Of a DNA stretch of 64,000 nt, positions 9,186 through 18,653 are shown piece after piece (positions within the stretch are counted from its first letter, which is position 1; each line of letters starts with the position of its first letter). The notes below the pieces were generated by a model. That model was not told the DNA's origin and did not search any database. It worked only from the letters and a program-made list of their open reading frames with translations. A program made the position numbers and the translations under genes. Origin of the DNA: Listeria seeligeri serovar 1/2b str. SLCC3954. GTDB lineage: Bacteria > Bacillota > Bacilli > Lactobacillales > Listeriaceae. The stretch is from contig NC_013891.1 in NCBI RefSeq assembly GCF_000027145.1, positions 1,736,001 to 1,800,000 of the forward strand, written 5' to 3'.

Positions 9186-10079
9186 ATGAAACAATTTTTA
9201 AATAAAAACACACCATATTTGTTTATTTCGCCAGCGTTGTTTTTACTTCTTCTGTTTTCGCTCCTACCGATTATGCTTGCGTTCGTTATTAGTTTTACTG
9301 ATATCGATTTAGTCGGGCTCGCGGATTATTCTAAAATTAATTTTATTGGTTTTGATAATTACGTCAACATTATGCAAGACCCGGTATTTCTAAAATCCAT
9401 TTTTAATACCCTTTTCTATGTAATTATCGGGGTGCCTTTAGTTATTATTTGTTCGCTTGGTATTGCTCTTATGATTAACTTTTCAGAAGCTAAGATTTTC
9501 CAATTTTTCCGGTTAATTTTCTATACTCCTTCGATTACAAACGTTGTCGCTGTAGCAGTTGTTTGGAGTTACTTATATAATCCACGGTTCGGTTTACTTA
9601 ACTACTTACTTTCTTTCCTAGATTTAGGCCCTGTACCATGGCTACAAGACCCTACTATCGCAAAACTTTCCTTGATTATACTGGCTGTATGGCGTGCAAT
9701 CGGTGTGAATATGATTATTTTCTTAGCAGCACTTCAAGGTATTCCCAAAGAATACTACGAAGCGGCCTCCCTTGACGGAGCAAATAGTCGCCAGCAGTTA
9801 TTTAAAATTACCGTTCCAATGCTTCGTTTTGCGATATTCTTCGTAACGGTTACAACAATGATTGGTTGGCTGCAATTCTTCGAGGAACCATTTGTTATGA
9901 CAGAAGGTGGACCACTGGATAGCACAAATTCCGTCGCCCTTTTCATCTATCAAAACGGTTTCCAACTTAGTAAATTTGGTTATGCCGCTGCCGGATCGTT
10001 TATATTGTTTATCGCGATTATTATTATCACGCTTATCCAATTCCGAATCCAGCGTAAAAATAATGGCGGGGATATTTAA
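9186..10079 (+). CDS. Sugar ABC transporter permease, MalF-type
   Basis: A 297-residue inner-membrane permease with about six transmembrane segments; the first is at 12-35. The EAA loop, EYYEAASLDGANSRQQLFKI, near residues 195-214, is where a cytoplasmic ATPase docks. It pairs with the second permease 17 bases downstream to form the channel for the sugar delivered by the lipoprotein. No ATPase gene follows, so the energy must come from an ATPase encoded elsewhere (MsmK/MalK-like multitask proteins are known in Firmicutes). ATG 9186 has only a weak upstream ribosome site (GGAACTG). Confidence 0.92.
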   Translation: MKQFLNKNTPYLFISPALFLLLLFSLLPIMLAFVISFTDIDLVGLADYSKINFIGFDNYVNIMQDPVFLKSIFNTLFYVIIGVPLVIICSLGIALMINFSEAKIFQFFRLIFYTPSITNVVAVAVVWSYLYNPRFGLLNYLLSFLDLGPVPWLQDPTIAKLSLIILAVWRAIGVNMIIFLAALQGIPKEYYEAASLDGANSRQQLFKITVPMLRFAIFFVTVTTMIGWLQFFEEPFVMTEGGPLDSTNSVALFIYQNGFQLSKFGYAAAGSFILFIAIIIITLIQFRIQRKNNGGDI

Positions 10080-10096
10080 GAGAGGAGCTTTTATAC

Positions 10097-10927
10097 ATGA
10101 ATCAATATAAGCAAAAATCGCGTGGCTCTAAAATTGCCGTAATTGCCATTTTGACGGTTGGCGGATTCTTTATGATTTTACCGTTCATTTGGATGGTTCT
10201 CTCCTCTTTAAAAACGGATGCTGAAATTTTAAAAATCCCGCCAACGATTTGGCCTGAAACATTTACCCTTGATAATTTCACGAAACTATTTACAGAGATG
10301 GACTTTGCTATCTACTTAAAAAATACCTTAATCATCGTTTTCTTCTCTTTCTTCGGATTGTTTTTAAATGCGATGGCAGGTTATGGTTTTGCGAAATTTA
10401 AGTTTAAAGGGAAAAACAAACTATTCTATCTTGTCCTTGCAACAATGATGATTCCTGGACAAGTAACGATGATCCCAGTTTACTTGCTACTAAATGCAGC
10501 CGGACTTACTAATACAATGACAGGGATTGTACTTCCAGGACTCGTTGGCGCCTTTGGGATTTTCTTATTCCGGCAGTTTATGTCGACTATTTCAGACGAT
10601 TTACTGGAAGCGGCTCGGCTTGATGGTGCGAGTGAGTTCTATATTTTCTGGCGGATTATTATTCCGATTTCTCGCCCCGTTCTCGCGGTACAAGGGATTC
10701 TTACCTTTATCGCTGGCTGGAACTCCTTCTTATGGCCATTAATTATTGCCAACGACGAAAAATTCTATACCCTATCTGTCGGATTACAACTTTTAAAAGG
10801 ACAATATGGCAGCAATTACGCACTTCAAATGGCTGGGGCAACATTCATGGTTATTCCGATTATCTTGATTTTTATGATTTTCCAAAAGTACATTTTAAAA
10901 GGATTCAATGTTTCTGGAATGAAATAA
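10097..10927 (+). CDS. Sugar ABC transporter permease, MalG-type
   Basis: A 276-residue permease with about six transmembrane segments and the EAA loop LLEAARLDGASEFYIFWRI near residues 176-194. It starts at ATG 10097 behind GAGAGGAG, 17 bases after the first permease. It completes the heterodimeric channel of the beta-glucan importer and ends in a terminator shared with gltD. The family (CUT1 carbohydrate uptake) is certain; the substrate is inferred from the linked GH94 and GH3 genes. Confidence 0.93.
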   Translation: MNQYKQKSRGSKIAVIAILTVGGFFMILPFIWMVLSSLKTDAEILKIPPTIWPETFTLDNFTKLFTEMDFAIYLKNTLIIVFFSFFGLFLNAMAGYGFAKFKFKGKNKLFYLVLATMMIPGQVTMIPVYLLLNAAGLTNTMTGIVLPGLVGAFGIFLFRQFMSTISDDLLEAARLDGASEFYIFWRIIIPISRPVLAVQGILTFIAGWNSFLWPLIIANDEKFYTLSVGLQLLKGQYGSNYALQMAGATFMVIPIILIFMIFQKYILKGFNVSGMK

Positions 10928-10935
10928 TTGGGCAA

Positions 10936-10973
10936 ACAAAAAGCTTATTCGGACAGTCGAATAAGCTTTTTGT
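10936..10973. terminator. Bidirectional rho-independent terminator
   Basis: ACAAAAAGCTTATTCG (10936-10951) and CGAATAAGCTTTTTGT (10958-10973) are fully complementary around a six-base loop, with U-rich tails on both strands. It ends the sugar transporter operon (plus) and gltBD (minus), whose stop codon lies at 10978. Confidence 0.9.
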
Positions 10974-10977
10974 TTTA

Positions 10978-12447
10978 TTATGGTAAAAAAGTTTCTCCCA
11001 TCAAGTAAAAATCCACTTCTCTAGCAGCTTCACGACCTTCTGCGATAGCTGTTACAACTAGACTTTGGCCATGACGAGCATCTCCACAAGCGAATACGCC
11101 TTCTTCATTAGTACGATAGAATCCTTTCGCTGCATCAATGGTGTGTCGTTCTGTTTTATTAACACCAAAATTAGTGAAAATATCTTCTGTTGTTCCAGCA
11201 AAACCGATGGCAATTAATACTATATCTACTTCGAAAAATTTCTCGCTACCTTCGACTGGTGTATATTTTCTTGCGGCTTTGTCTTCTACTACTTCTACTG
11301 TATGAAGGCCAATGAGGTTGCCTGCTTCATCTTTTTCAAATGCAGTTGTATTAATGAGATATTCACGTGGGTCTTTTCCGTAAACCGCTACTGCTTCTTC
11401 GTGAGCATAGTCCATTTTGAAAACGCGCGGATACTGAGGCCACGGGTTTTCGCCTTTTCTTAATTCTGGCAATTTATCTTGAATCCCAAATTGATATATA
11501 CTTTTCGCACCTTGTCTAAGGGCAGTTGCCACACAATCCGCGCCTGTATCTCCGCCGCCAATAATAACAACATTTTTTCCTTTTGCTGAAAGAGTTTGGA
11601 CACCGCCGTTATCTAAATTATCACGCGTACTTTGCGTTAAATATGGAACAGCGAAATGAATCCCTTTTGCGTCACGTCCAGCAAGTGGAATATCGCGTGC
11701 GTTACCAGCTCCAGTTGCAAGAACGACAGAATCATACTCGCTACGTAATTCAGCGAAACTAATATCGCTACCTGCTGCTACGCCAGTAATAAATTCAATC
11801 CCTTCTTCTGCCATCAAATTCACTCTGCGGGTCACTTGTTCTTTTTCTAGTTTCATTGTCGGGATTCCGTACATAAGCAAGCCGCCAACACGATCACTTT
11901 TTTCAAATACGGTAACACTATGTCCTGCTTGATTAAGTTGATCTGCACAAGCTAAACCTGCTGGGCCAGAACCGATAACTGCAATTCGTTTACCAGTGCG
12001 ATGTTTCGGAGGGGAAGGTTTAATCCAGCCTTCTTCAAAACCGCGGTCAATAATCGCTTTTTCAATAGATTTAATTCCTACTGCTGGTTCAGAAATTGCG
12101 ACCGTACAACCACCTTCACATGGTGCGGGGCAAATCCGTCCTGTAAATTCCGGAAAATTATTAGTTTTTAAAAGTAGTTGTAATGCTTCATACCAATCAC
12201 CTCGGTAAACTGCATCGTTCCACTCAGGAATTAAATTATGCAGCGGACAACCTGATACGCCATTTTTTATTTCCATTCCAACGCTACAAAAAGGAACACC
12301 ACAATCCATACATCTAGCTGCTTGTATCGTTAAATCCGCTGCTGGCATTGGTAGACTATATTCATTCCAATCGCGCGTCCGACTTTTCGGATCACGTCCT
12401 GGCGAAGGAATCCGATCATATTCAATAAATCCAGTTGCTTTTCCCAT
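10978..12447 (-). CDS. gltD: Glutamate synthase (NADPH), small subunit
   Basis: A 489-residue flavoprotein that passes electrons from NADPH through FAD and iron-sulfur clusters to the large subunit. The N-terminal cysteine groups CMDCGVPFC, CPLHN and CPAPCEGGC hold two 4Fe-4S clusters. VIGSGPAGLACA (FAD) and VIIGGGDTGADC (NADPH) are the two nucleotide folds. The normal length is about 490. It lies 14 bases after gltB on the same transcript. In Bacillus nomenclature the large and small subunit genes are called gltA and gltB. Confidence 0.97.
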   Translation of the reverse strand: MGKATGFIEYDRIPSPGRDPKSRTRDWNEYSLPMPAADLTIQAARCMDCGVPFCSVGMEIKNGVSGCPLHNLIPEWNDAVYRGDWYEALQLLLKTNNFPEFTGRICPAPCEGGCTVAISEPAVGIKSIEKAIIDRGFEEGWIKPSPPKHRTGKRIAVIGSGPAGLACADQLNQAGHSVTVFEKSDRVGGLLMYGIPTMKLEKEQVTRRVNLMAEEGIEFITGVAAGSDISFAELRSEYDSVVLATGAGNARDIPLAGRDAKGIHFAVPYLTQSTRDNLDNGGVQTLSAKGKNVVIIGGGDTGADCVATALRQGAKSIYQFGIQDKLPELRKGENPWPQYPRVFKMDYAHEEAVAVYGKDPREYLINTTAFEKDEAGNLIGLHTVEVVEDKAARKYTPVEGSEKFFEVDIVLIAIGFAGTTEDIFTNFGVNKTERHTIDAAKGFYRTNEEGVFACGDARHGQSLVVTAIAEGREAAREVDFYLMGETFLP

Positions 12448-12461
12448 GTTTTCACTCCTCC

Positions 12462-15400
12462 CTATTTCGCCACAGCGGCAATTATTTTTCCATCTTTATG
12501 TTCATAAAAGGCTTGTAATTCGGCTTCGTCATGCGTTTGGCCAGCTTGTTCTAGCGTTTCAATTCGAGTAAGCATCATTTCATATTCATTTGGAATAACG
12601 AAAAGAAAGTTAGCTTTTTCTATTTCCCAGTTAGCGAGAATTGTTTTGGCAAATTCACTTCCGGTTAAGTTGGCATGTTGTTCAATTAATTGTTTCAGTT
12701 TTGCTAATTCTGTGACGGAAGAAATCGCTCGACTCGTCACTAGCTCATGATTAATTTTCGCTTTTGTGCTTGATTTGTTGGTGGTATAAATATAGGCAAT
12801 TCCACCAGACATTCCAGCTGCAAAGTTCTCACCAATTTCGCCAAGGATGACTGCTGTGCCGCCTGTCATATACTCACAACCATTATCGCCAATGCCTTCC
12901 ACAACCGCTGTCGCTCCGCTGTTTCTTACTGCAAATCGCGCACCTGCACGACCATGCATATAGGCCTCTCCACCAGTCGCTCCGTAAAGGGTTACATTGC
13001 CGACTATCGCTGAATCATGTGGATTAATAGGAGTTTTCTCATCTGGGCTTACGATTAGTTTACCCCCTGACAGTCCTTTACCAAAGTAATCATTGGCATC
13101 CCCGTGAATTCTGAGTGTCATCCCAAGTGGAGTATAAGCGCCAAAGCTTTGGCCAGCTGAACCAGTAAAATCAAGCGATATGGTATCTTCTGGAAGACCC
13201 GCCGCTCCGTACTTCTTACTAATAAACGAACCAGCAATCGTTCCAATAGCACGGTCGACGTTGCGAACATCGAAGGATCCAGTTACTTTTTCCGCGTTAT
13301 CTAAAGCCGGCTTAATTAATGGAACAATTTCACGCATATCTAGTGTTTGCTCAATTTTGTGGTCTTGCTGTTTCGTACAGTATTGAATTTGGTTTTTATA
13401 AAAATCGTCACTATAAAGCATCTTCGAAAAATCAATATACTTCGCTTTCCAGTGTGATTCTTTTTTCTCGTGGGTTGTTAAAAATTCTTTATGACCAATG
13501 ACTTCTTTTAAACTTCTAAAGCCAAGTTCAGCCATCATTTCGCGCATTTCTGCAACAATGAAATGGAAGAAATTCACTACATAATCCGCTGAACCACTAA
13601 ATTTTTTGCGAAGTTCCGGATTTTGAGTCGCGACACCAACCGGACATGTATCTAAGTGGCACACACGCATCATCACACAGCCGAGCGTTACAAGCGGAGC
13701 AGTTGCGAAACCAAACTCTTCTGCACCGAGCATAGCCGCAACTAACACATCTTTACCAGTCATTAGTTTTCCGTCTGTCTCCACGACCACTTTGTTACGC
13801 AAGCCATTCAGTAGAAGTGTTTGGTGCGTTTCAGCTAGTCCAATTTCCCAAGGTACACCTGCATGGCGAATACTCGTTCTTGCCGCCGCACCAGTTCCGC
13901 CTTCGTAACCACTAACTAAAATAACATCTGCATTTCCTTTCGCCACGCCAGCCGCAATTGTGCCAATTCCTGTTTTCGAAACAAGTTTGACATTGATGCG
14001 CGCATTTTGATTGGCATTTTTTAAGTCAAAAATCAGTTGTGACAAGTCTTCAATCGAATAAATATCATGATGTGGAGGTGGAGAAATGAGCCCAACTCCA
14101 GTCGTCGAGCCCCGTGTTTTCGAAATCCACGGATAAACTTTATTTCCTGGCAAATGACCACCTTCACCGGGTTTTGCACCTTGCGCCATTTTAATTTGCA
14201 ACTCTTCGGCATTCACCAAGTAATGACTTGTTACTCCAAACCTACCTGATGCAATTTGCTTAATCGCGCTTCTACGCCAGTCGCCATTTGCATCCGGTTT
14301 GAAACGATTTGGGTTCTCTCCGCCTTCTCCGCTATTACTTTTTCCTCCAATTCGGTTCATCGCGATAGCAAGCGCCTCATGAGCTTCTTGACTAATCGAC
14401 CCATAAGACATAGCACCTGACTTAAATCGTTTGAAAATCACTTCTGCTGGCTCCACCTCGTCCAGTGGAATCGACTTACGGTCACTAGTAAAAGTTAATA
14501 GCCCTCTTAAAAAGGCATTACTTTGATTTTGCATTAAATCAGAATACAGATTATACGTTTCCCGGTCATTTTCTCTGGTCGCTTGTTGTAATGAATGGAT
14601 TGCAAGCGGATTATACACATGGTATTCGCCGTTTGAACGCCATTGGTATTCGCCACCTGTATTTAATGTGAAACTTTGGTAGCCAATATCATGATATGCT
14701 TCCCGGTGACGTAACCAAGCTTCTTGGGCGATAACGTCCAGCGGGATTCCACCAATTTGGGAAGCCGTTCCTGGGAAGTAATTAGCAATAACATCATCCC
14801 CAATTCCAATCGCTTCAAAAATTTGCGCCCCTCGATAACTTTGGACAGTCGAGATACCCATCTTGGACATGATTTTCAAAATTCCATCTGTAATTGCTTC
14901 GATATAACGGCTTTCTGCTTCATCAAGAGAAAATCCATTAATTCGTCCTTCTTGAATCAAACCGTCAAATGTATCAATCGCGAGACTAGGAAAAACAGCA
15001 TCCGCTCCATAACCAATTAAAAGCGCGCATTGATGAACATCTCTTGCTTCTGCTGTTTTTACGACAAGGCTTACTTTTGTTCTCGTTCCAGCTTTTACAA
15101 GATGATGATGCAAACCACTCACAGCAAGTAATGATGGAATACCAATCAAGTCCTTATTTATGTCATCATCCGTTAGTACAATTAGTTCTGCTCCCGTCGC
15201 AATTTTTTTATCTGCTTCTGCAAATAGTTCTGTCAGCCTAACATCTAACGTATCTCGCTCCCCTGCTTTAAATAACATCGACAAAGTGGCAGTCGGTTTG
15301 GCAAATTTTGTTTGCTGTAGCAATGCCGCAAATTCTCTCCGCGATAAAATAGGTGTTTTCAAGCGAATCCGGTTAGCGTTTTGTGCAGTGGGATTTAAAA

Positions 15401-17054
15401 TATTTCCTTCATCGCCAAGTAGCGTCATGGCAGAAGTTACTGTTTCTTCGCGAATCCCATCTATTGGCGGGTTGGTTACTTGAGCAAAAAGTTGTTTAAA
15501 GTAATTGAATAGTACTTGTGGCCGCTGACTTAAAACAGCTAGTGGCGCATCATAACCCATTGCCCCCATTGGATCTTTTTTCTCGGTTACCATTGGAATC
15601 AATATTTTGTTCAGCTCGTCTTGCGTATATCCAAACGCCCGTTGTTTTTTAAAGCGTGCTGATTTATCCATTGATTCGTAATGTGAATCAGCAGTTACTA
15701 AATCAGCTATCTCCGTCATTTCAGCATTTAACCATTCACGATACGGTTTTTCGGTTGTTAAATTATCTTTTAGTTCCTTATCTGTGACAATTCGCCCTTC
15801 TTCTAAATCAATCAGCAGCATTGTACCAGCGCCAACAGTTTCTTTTCGGATAATCTCACTTGAATCAACTGGTACGACCCCTGTTTCAGATGAATAAATA
15901 ATCGTATGGTCTTTTGTTTCGTAATAGCGTGCTGGTCGTAATCCATTTCTATCCAAAATCGTTCCAATAACACGACCGTTCGTAAAAGAAATAGAAGTTG
16001 GTCCATCCCAAGGTTCCATAAGCGTACTGTGATACTCGTAAAAAGCTCGTTTTGGATCAGTCATATGAGGATTCTTATCCCAAGGTTCGGGAATAAGCAT
16101 CATTGCTGCATGAGGCAACGAACGACCAGATTGCACTAAAAACTCCAAAGCATTATCAAGTGTCGCTGAATCACTACCACTTTCATCAATAATTGGTAAT
16201 AATTTAGTTAGATTATCGCCAAAAACCTCGGATTCCGCTCGTTTTTCTCTTGCTTTCATCCAATTTACATTGCCACGTTGCGTATTGATTTCTCCATTAT
16301 GAATTAAATAACGATACGGATGCGCACGTTCCCAACTTGGGAAAGTATTGGTTGAAAAACGTGAATGCACTAGGGCAAAAGCCGATACATAAGCCGGATC
16401 AGCTAAATCTAAATAATATTGATTAATTTGTTCTGGAAGTAGCATTCCTTTGAAAATAATCGTTCTAGTAGATAAACTTGGTACGTAAAAAGTTTCGGTG
16501 ATTTTTTCTGAAGTGCTTGCGAATTTTTCAATTTGTTTTCTAATCAAATAAAGTGCCCGTTCAAATTCAGCTTCATTCAATGCTTCGTTTTTTTGGACAA
16601 ATAATTGGTAAATTGCTGGTTCTGTTTTTCTAGCACCAGCTCCCACTTTTGTAACATCTGTCGGAAGTTTGCGCCAGCCGAGAAAAGTTTGCTCCTCAGC
16701 TTTAATTAGTTTTTCTGTTTCTTCCATTAGGTATTCTCGTTCGGTTTTATTCTGCGGGAAATTAAACATTCCTACCGCATAATGATATTTTTCGGGTAAA
16801 TTCAATCCTAGTTTGGCACATTCAGCTCGGAAGAAAGAGTCAGAAATTTCAAGTAAAATACCAGCCCCGTCGCCCGTATCTCCGCCAACTTCTCCCCCGC
16901 GATGTTTCAATTGGCATAGCATATGGATACCTTGCTCCACAATTTTATGAGAAGAAATCTTTTTAATATTAGCCACAAACCCAATTCCACAAGCGTCATG
17001 CTCATTTTCTGGATTATACAGACCGTGCTTTTTTGGTAAATTAGTTTGTTTCAT
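12462..17054 (-). CDS. gltB: Glutamate synthase (NADPH), large subunit
   Basis: A 1530-residue enzyme that makes two glutamates from glutamine and 2-oxoglutarate. Cys22 (HDACGIGF) becomes the N-terminal nucleophile of the class II glutaminase domain after loss of a 21-residue propeptide. Then follow the central domain, the FMN-binding synthase barrel (with the 3Fe-4S cysteines in MMRVCHLDTCPVGVATQ) and the C-terminal GXGXG beta-helix repeats (GATGGEAYMHGRAGARFAV). ATG 17054 has AGGAGG. The divergent gltC gene 195 bp away encodes its likely activator. Confidence 0.98.
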   Translation of the reverse strand: MKQTNLPKKHGLYNPENEHDACGIGFVANIKKISSHKIVEQGIHMLCQLKHRGGEVGGDTGDGAGILLEISDSFFRAECAKLGLNLPEKYHYAVGMFNFPQNKTEREYLMEETEKLIKAEEQTFLGWRKLPTDVTKVGAGARKTEPAIYQLFVQKNEALNEAEFERALYLIRKQIEKFASTSEKITETFYVPSLSTRTIIFKGMLLPEQINQYYLDLADPAYVSAFALVHSRFSTNTFPSWERAHPYRYLIHNGEINTQRGNVNWMKAREKRAESEVFGDNLTKLLPIIDESGSDSATLDNALEFLVQSGRSLPHAAMMLIPEPWDKNPHMTDPKRAFYEYHSTLMEPWDGPTSISFTNGRVIGTILDRNGLRPARYYETKDHTIIYSSETGVVPVDSSEIIRKETVGAGTMLLIDLEEGRIVTDKELKDNLTTEKPYREWLNAEMTEIADLVTADSHYESMDKSARFKKQRAFGYTQDELNKILIPMVTEKKDPMGAMGYDAPLAVLSQRPQVLFNYFKQLFAQVTNPPIDGIREETVTSAMTLLGDEGNILNPTAQNANRIRLKTPILSRREFAALLQQTKFAKPTATLSMLFKAGERDTLDVRLTELFAEADKKIATGAELIVLTDDDINKDLIGIPSLLAVSGLHHHLVKAGTRTKVSLVVKTAEARDVHQCALLIGYGADAVFPSLAIDTFDGLIQEGRINGFSLDEAESRYIEAITDGILKIMSKMGISTVQSYRGAQIFEAIGIGDDVIANYFPGTASQIGGIPLDVIAQEAWLRHREAYHDIGYQSFTLNTGGEYQWRSNGEYHVYNPLAIHSLQQATRENDRETYNLYSDLMQNQSNAFLRGLLTFTSDRKSIPLDEVEPAEVIFKRFKSGAMSYGSISQEAHEALAIAMNRIGGKSNSGEGGENPNRFKPDANGDWRRSAIKQIASGRFGVTSHYLVNAEELQIKMAQGAKPGEGGHLPGNKVYPWISKTRGSTTGVGLISPPPHHDIYSIEDLSQLIFDLKNANQNARINVKLVSKTGIGTIAAGVAKGNADVILVSGYEGGTGAAARTSIRHAGVPWEIGLAETHQTLLLNGLRNKVVVETDGKLMTGKDVLVAAMLGAEEFGFATAPLVTLGCVMMRVCHLDTCPVGVATQNPELRKKFSGSADYVVNFFHFIVAEMREMMAELGFRSLKEVIGHKEFLTTHEKKESHWKAKYIDFSKMLYSDDFYKNQIQYCTKQQDHKIEQTLDMREIVPLIKPALDNAEKVTGSFDVRNVDRAIGTIAGSFISKKYGAAGLPEDTISLDFTGSAGQSFGAYTPLGMTLRIHGDANDYFGKGLSGGKLIVSPDEKTPINPHDSAIVGNVTLYGATGGEAYMHGRAGARFAVRNSGATAVVEGIGDNGCEYMTGGTAVILGEIGENFAAGMSGGIAYIYTTNKSSTKAKINHELVTSRAISSVTELAKLKQLIEQHANLTGSEFAKTILANWEIEKANFLFVIPNEYEMMLTRIETLEQAGQTHDEAELQAFYEHKDGKIIAAVAK

Positions 17055-17104
17055 CCTAGTTCCTCCTCTTCAAAAACTGAATCCTCCAACAGTATCTCGC
17101 AGGA

Positions 17105-17124
17105 ATTGTACAAATTAACTGACA
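17105..17124 (-). promoter_or_regulatory. gltB promoter region with GlnR-like inverted repeat (tentative)
   Basis: On the minus strand TACAAT (17105-17110) is a possible -10 without a good -35, as expected for an activator-dependent gltB promoter. Overlapping it, TGTCA and GTACA form an imperfect inverted repeat (17107-17124) resembling the GlnR/TnrA box TGTNAN7TNACA but one base too long. Only the inverted repeat is seen directly; the function is uncertain. Confidence 0.35.
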
Positions 17125-17177
17125 ATTAACTTGCGATTCAGCTTACCTTACATTTCTTGTAGTATCTATTTTATTCC

Positions 17178-17206
17178 TTTTCATTTATCGAAACAATATA
17201 TATAAT
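17178..17206 (+). promoter_or_regulatory. gltC promoter
   Basis: TTTTCA (17178-17183) and TATAAT (17201-17206) are 17 bases apart, about 40 bases upstream of the gltC start. LysR regulators usually repress their own gene from the shared divergent region. Confidence 0.55.
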
Positions 17207-17248
17207 AGAATAAAACAATCTCATTTCGAGAACAATCGGAGGTAAAGA

Positions 17249-18136
17249 ATGGAACTTAGACAGTTAAAGTATTTTATGGAAGTAGCCCGCGTCGAGCATA
17301 TGACCAAAGCTAGCGAGAATTTGCACGTAGCCCAATCTGCCGTTAGTAGACAGATAACTAAATTAGAAGAAGAGCTCGGTGTACCTTTATTTGACCGAAT
17401 TGGCCGAAATATGCAACTAACAAGTGTCGGTCAAGATTTCTTAAACCAAGCGGCCATCGCTTTAAACGAGCTCCAAAAAGCCGAAGCACTTGTCACAGAA
17501 TATACTGACCCTACCAAAGGAACCGTCCGAGTTGGCTTACCAAATTCCCTTTCCACCAAAGTATTGCCCTCTGTAATTTCCAGTTTTCGCGAAAAACATC
17601 CACAAATCACTTATCAATTTATGGAAGGTACCAATGAAGAGCTTACAGAAATGCTCATTACAGGCGTTCTTGATCTCACTTTCTTATCACCAGTACCAGA
17701 ATCCAGTGACCAACTCGAAGCCGTTCGTTTCTTTGATGAAAAACTCAAATTAATCGTCCCAAAAACGCACCCTTTAGCAGATAATTTCAATGTATCACTC
17801 AAAGAACTTGCAAACGAAAAATTCGTGCTCTATCCAGAAGACTTTGATTTATATAAAATCGTGACTAACGCAGCCATCAAAAAAGGCTTTAAACCAGAAA
17901 TTGCTTTCCAAAGTCGAGATTTTTACACTATTCAAGGTTTAGTTGGAGCAGGACTTGGCATTAGTATTTTACCGGAAATGATTTTGGATGGTGCCATTTT
18001 TAAAGAAACTAAAAGTATTGCACTTCGCGACAAGGAGTTGCGCCGCTCTGTTGGAATTATTACTACAAAAAAACGGAACCTATCCCCTTCTGAGAATTTG
18101 TTCCGTTCCTTTATTATTTCGTTCTTTTCTAATTAA
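17249..18136 (+). CDS. gltC: LysR-type activator of glutamate synthase
   Basis: A 295-residue LysR regulator. Residues 1-60 form the winged helix-turn-helix (MELRQLKYFMEVARVEHMTK, then ASENLHVAQSAVSRQITKLE) and about 90-290 the effector-binding domain. Sequence and position divergent from gltB match Bacillus GltC, which activates gltAB in response to the 2-oxoglutarate/glutamate balance. ATG 17249 follows GGAGG. The stop codon overlaps the convergent GNAT gene by four bases, with no terminator between them. Confidence 0.93.
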   Translation: MELRQLKYFMEVARVEHMTKASENLHVAQSAVSRQITKLEEELGVPLFDRIGRNMQLTSVGQDFLNQAAIALNELQKAEALVTEYTDPTKGTVRVGLPNSLSTKVLPSVISSFREKHPQITYQFMEGTNEELTEMLITGVLDLTFLSPVPESSDQLEAVRFFDEKLKLIVPKTHPLADNFNVSLKELANEKFVLYPEDFDLYKIVTNAAIKKGFKPEIAFQSRDFYTIQGLVGAGLGISILPEMILDGAIFKETKSIALRDKELRRSVGIITTKKRNLSPSENLFRSFIISFFSN

Positions 18137-18651
18137 ACTTTTGTCGAAAATGCCTCTGGATAGTGAATAATGCCTTGAAGATTTTCTAAACTAGCATCAT
18201 ATAATTCCAGTAACATATAATATTCAGCTGGAACATCGAATGGCGCCGGGATATTAAATGCTTCTGAAGAGATAAAGCCAAAGCGCGGATAATAATCAGC
18301 ATGTCCAAGCACAGCAATGGCTGGATATGCTTTTTCGCGTGACAATCGAATACCTTCTTCCATTAGCCTAGAACCAATTCGCTGCTTTTGAAATTCTGGA
18401 AGCACAGCTAGTGGTGCAAGCCCTAAAATAAATCTACTCTTGTTTTCTGTTTCAAGTGAGATTTCGCTAAACATAATATACCCGACAACTGATCCGTCTT
18501 CTGCTTCTGCCACAAGCGATAGCCCCGGCTGATAATAATCAGATTGACGGATATTTTCGATTAAATCTGCTTCGACAGAGCCTTTAAAAGCAGCTTCGTT
18601 TACTTGACGAATCGCTTGAAAGTCTTTGGGTTGTTCCGTTCGAATAATCAT
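18133..18651 (-). CDS. GNAT-family N-acetyltransferase
   Basis: A 172-residue single-domain GNAT protein with the acetyl-CoA loop in LAVLPEFQKQRIGSRLMEEG (about residues 81-100) and the C-terminal strand GHADYYPRFGFI. Its overall similarity is to YhbS-type acetyltransferases; the acceptor is unknown. ATG 18651 is only two bases past the stop of the dehydrogenase gene and has no recognisable ribosome site, so it is probably translated by reinitiation. Its 3' end overlaps gltC. Confidence 0.88.
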   Translation of the reverse strand: MIIRTEQPKDFQAIRQVNEAAFKGSVEADLIENIRQSDYYQPGLSLVAEAEDGSVVGYIMFSEISLETENKSRFILGLAPLAVLPEFQKQRIGSRLMEEGIRLSREKAYPAIAVLGHADYYPRFGFISSEAFNIPAPFDVPAEYYMLLELYDASLENLQGIIHYPEAFSTKV

Positions 18652-18653
18652 TT

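Noticed and set aside
13180-15483. Plus-strand frames inside gltB
   Set aside because: They are antisense frames in a fully conserved 1530-codon gene.
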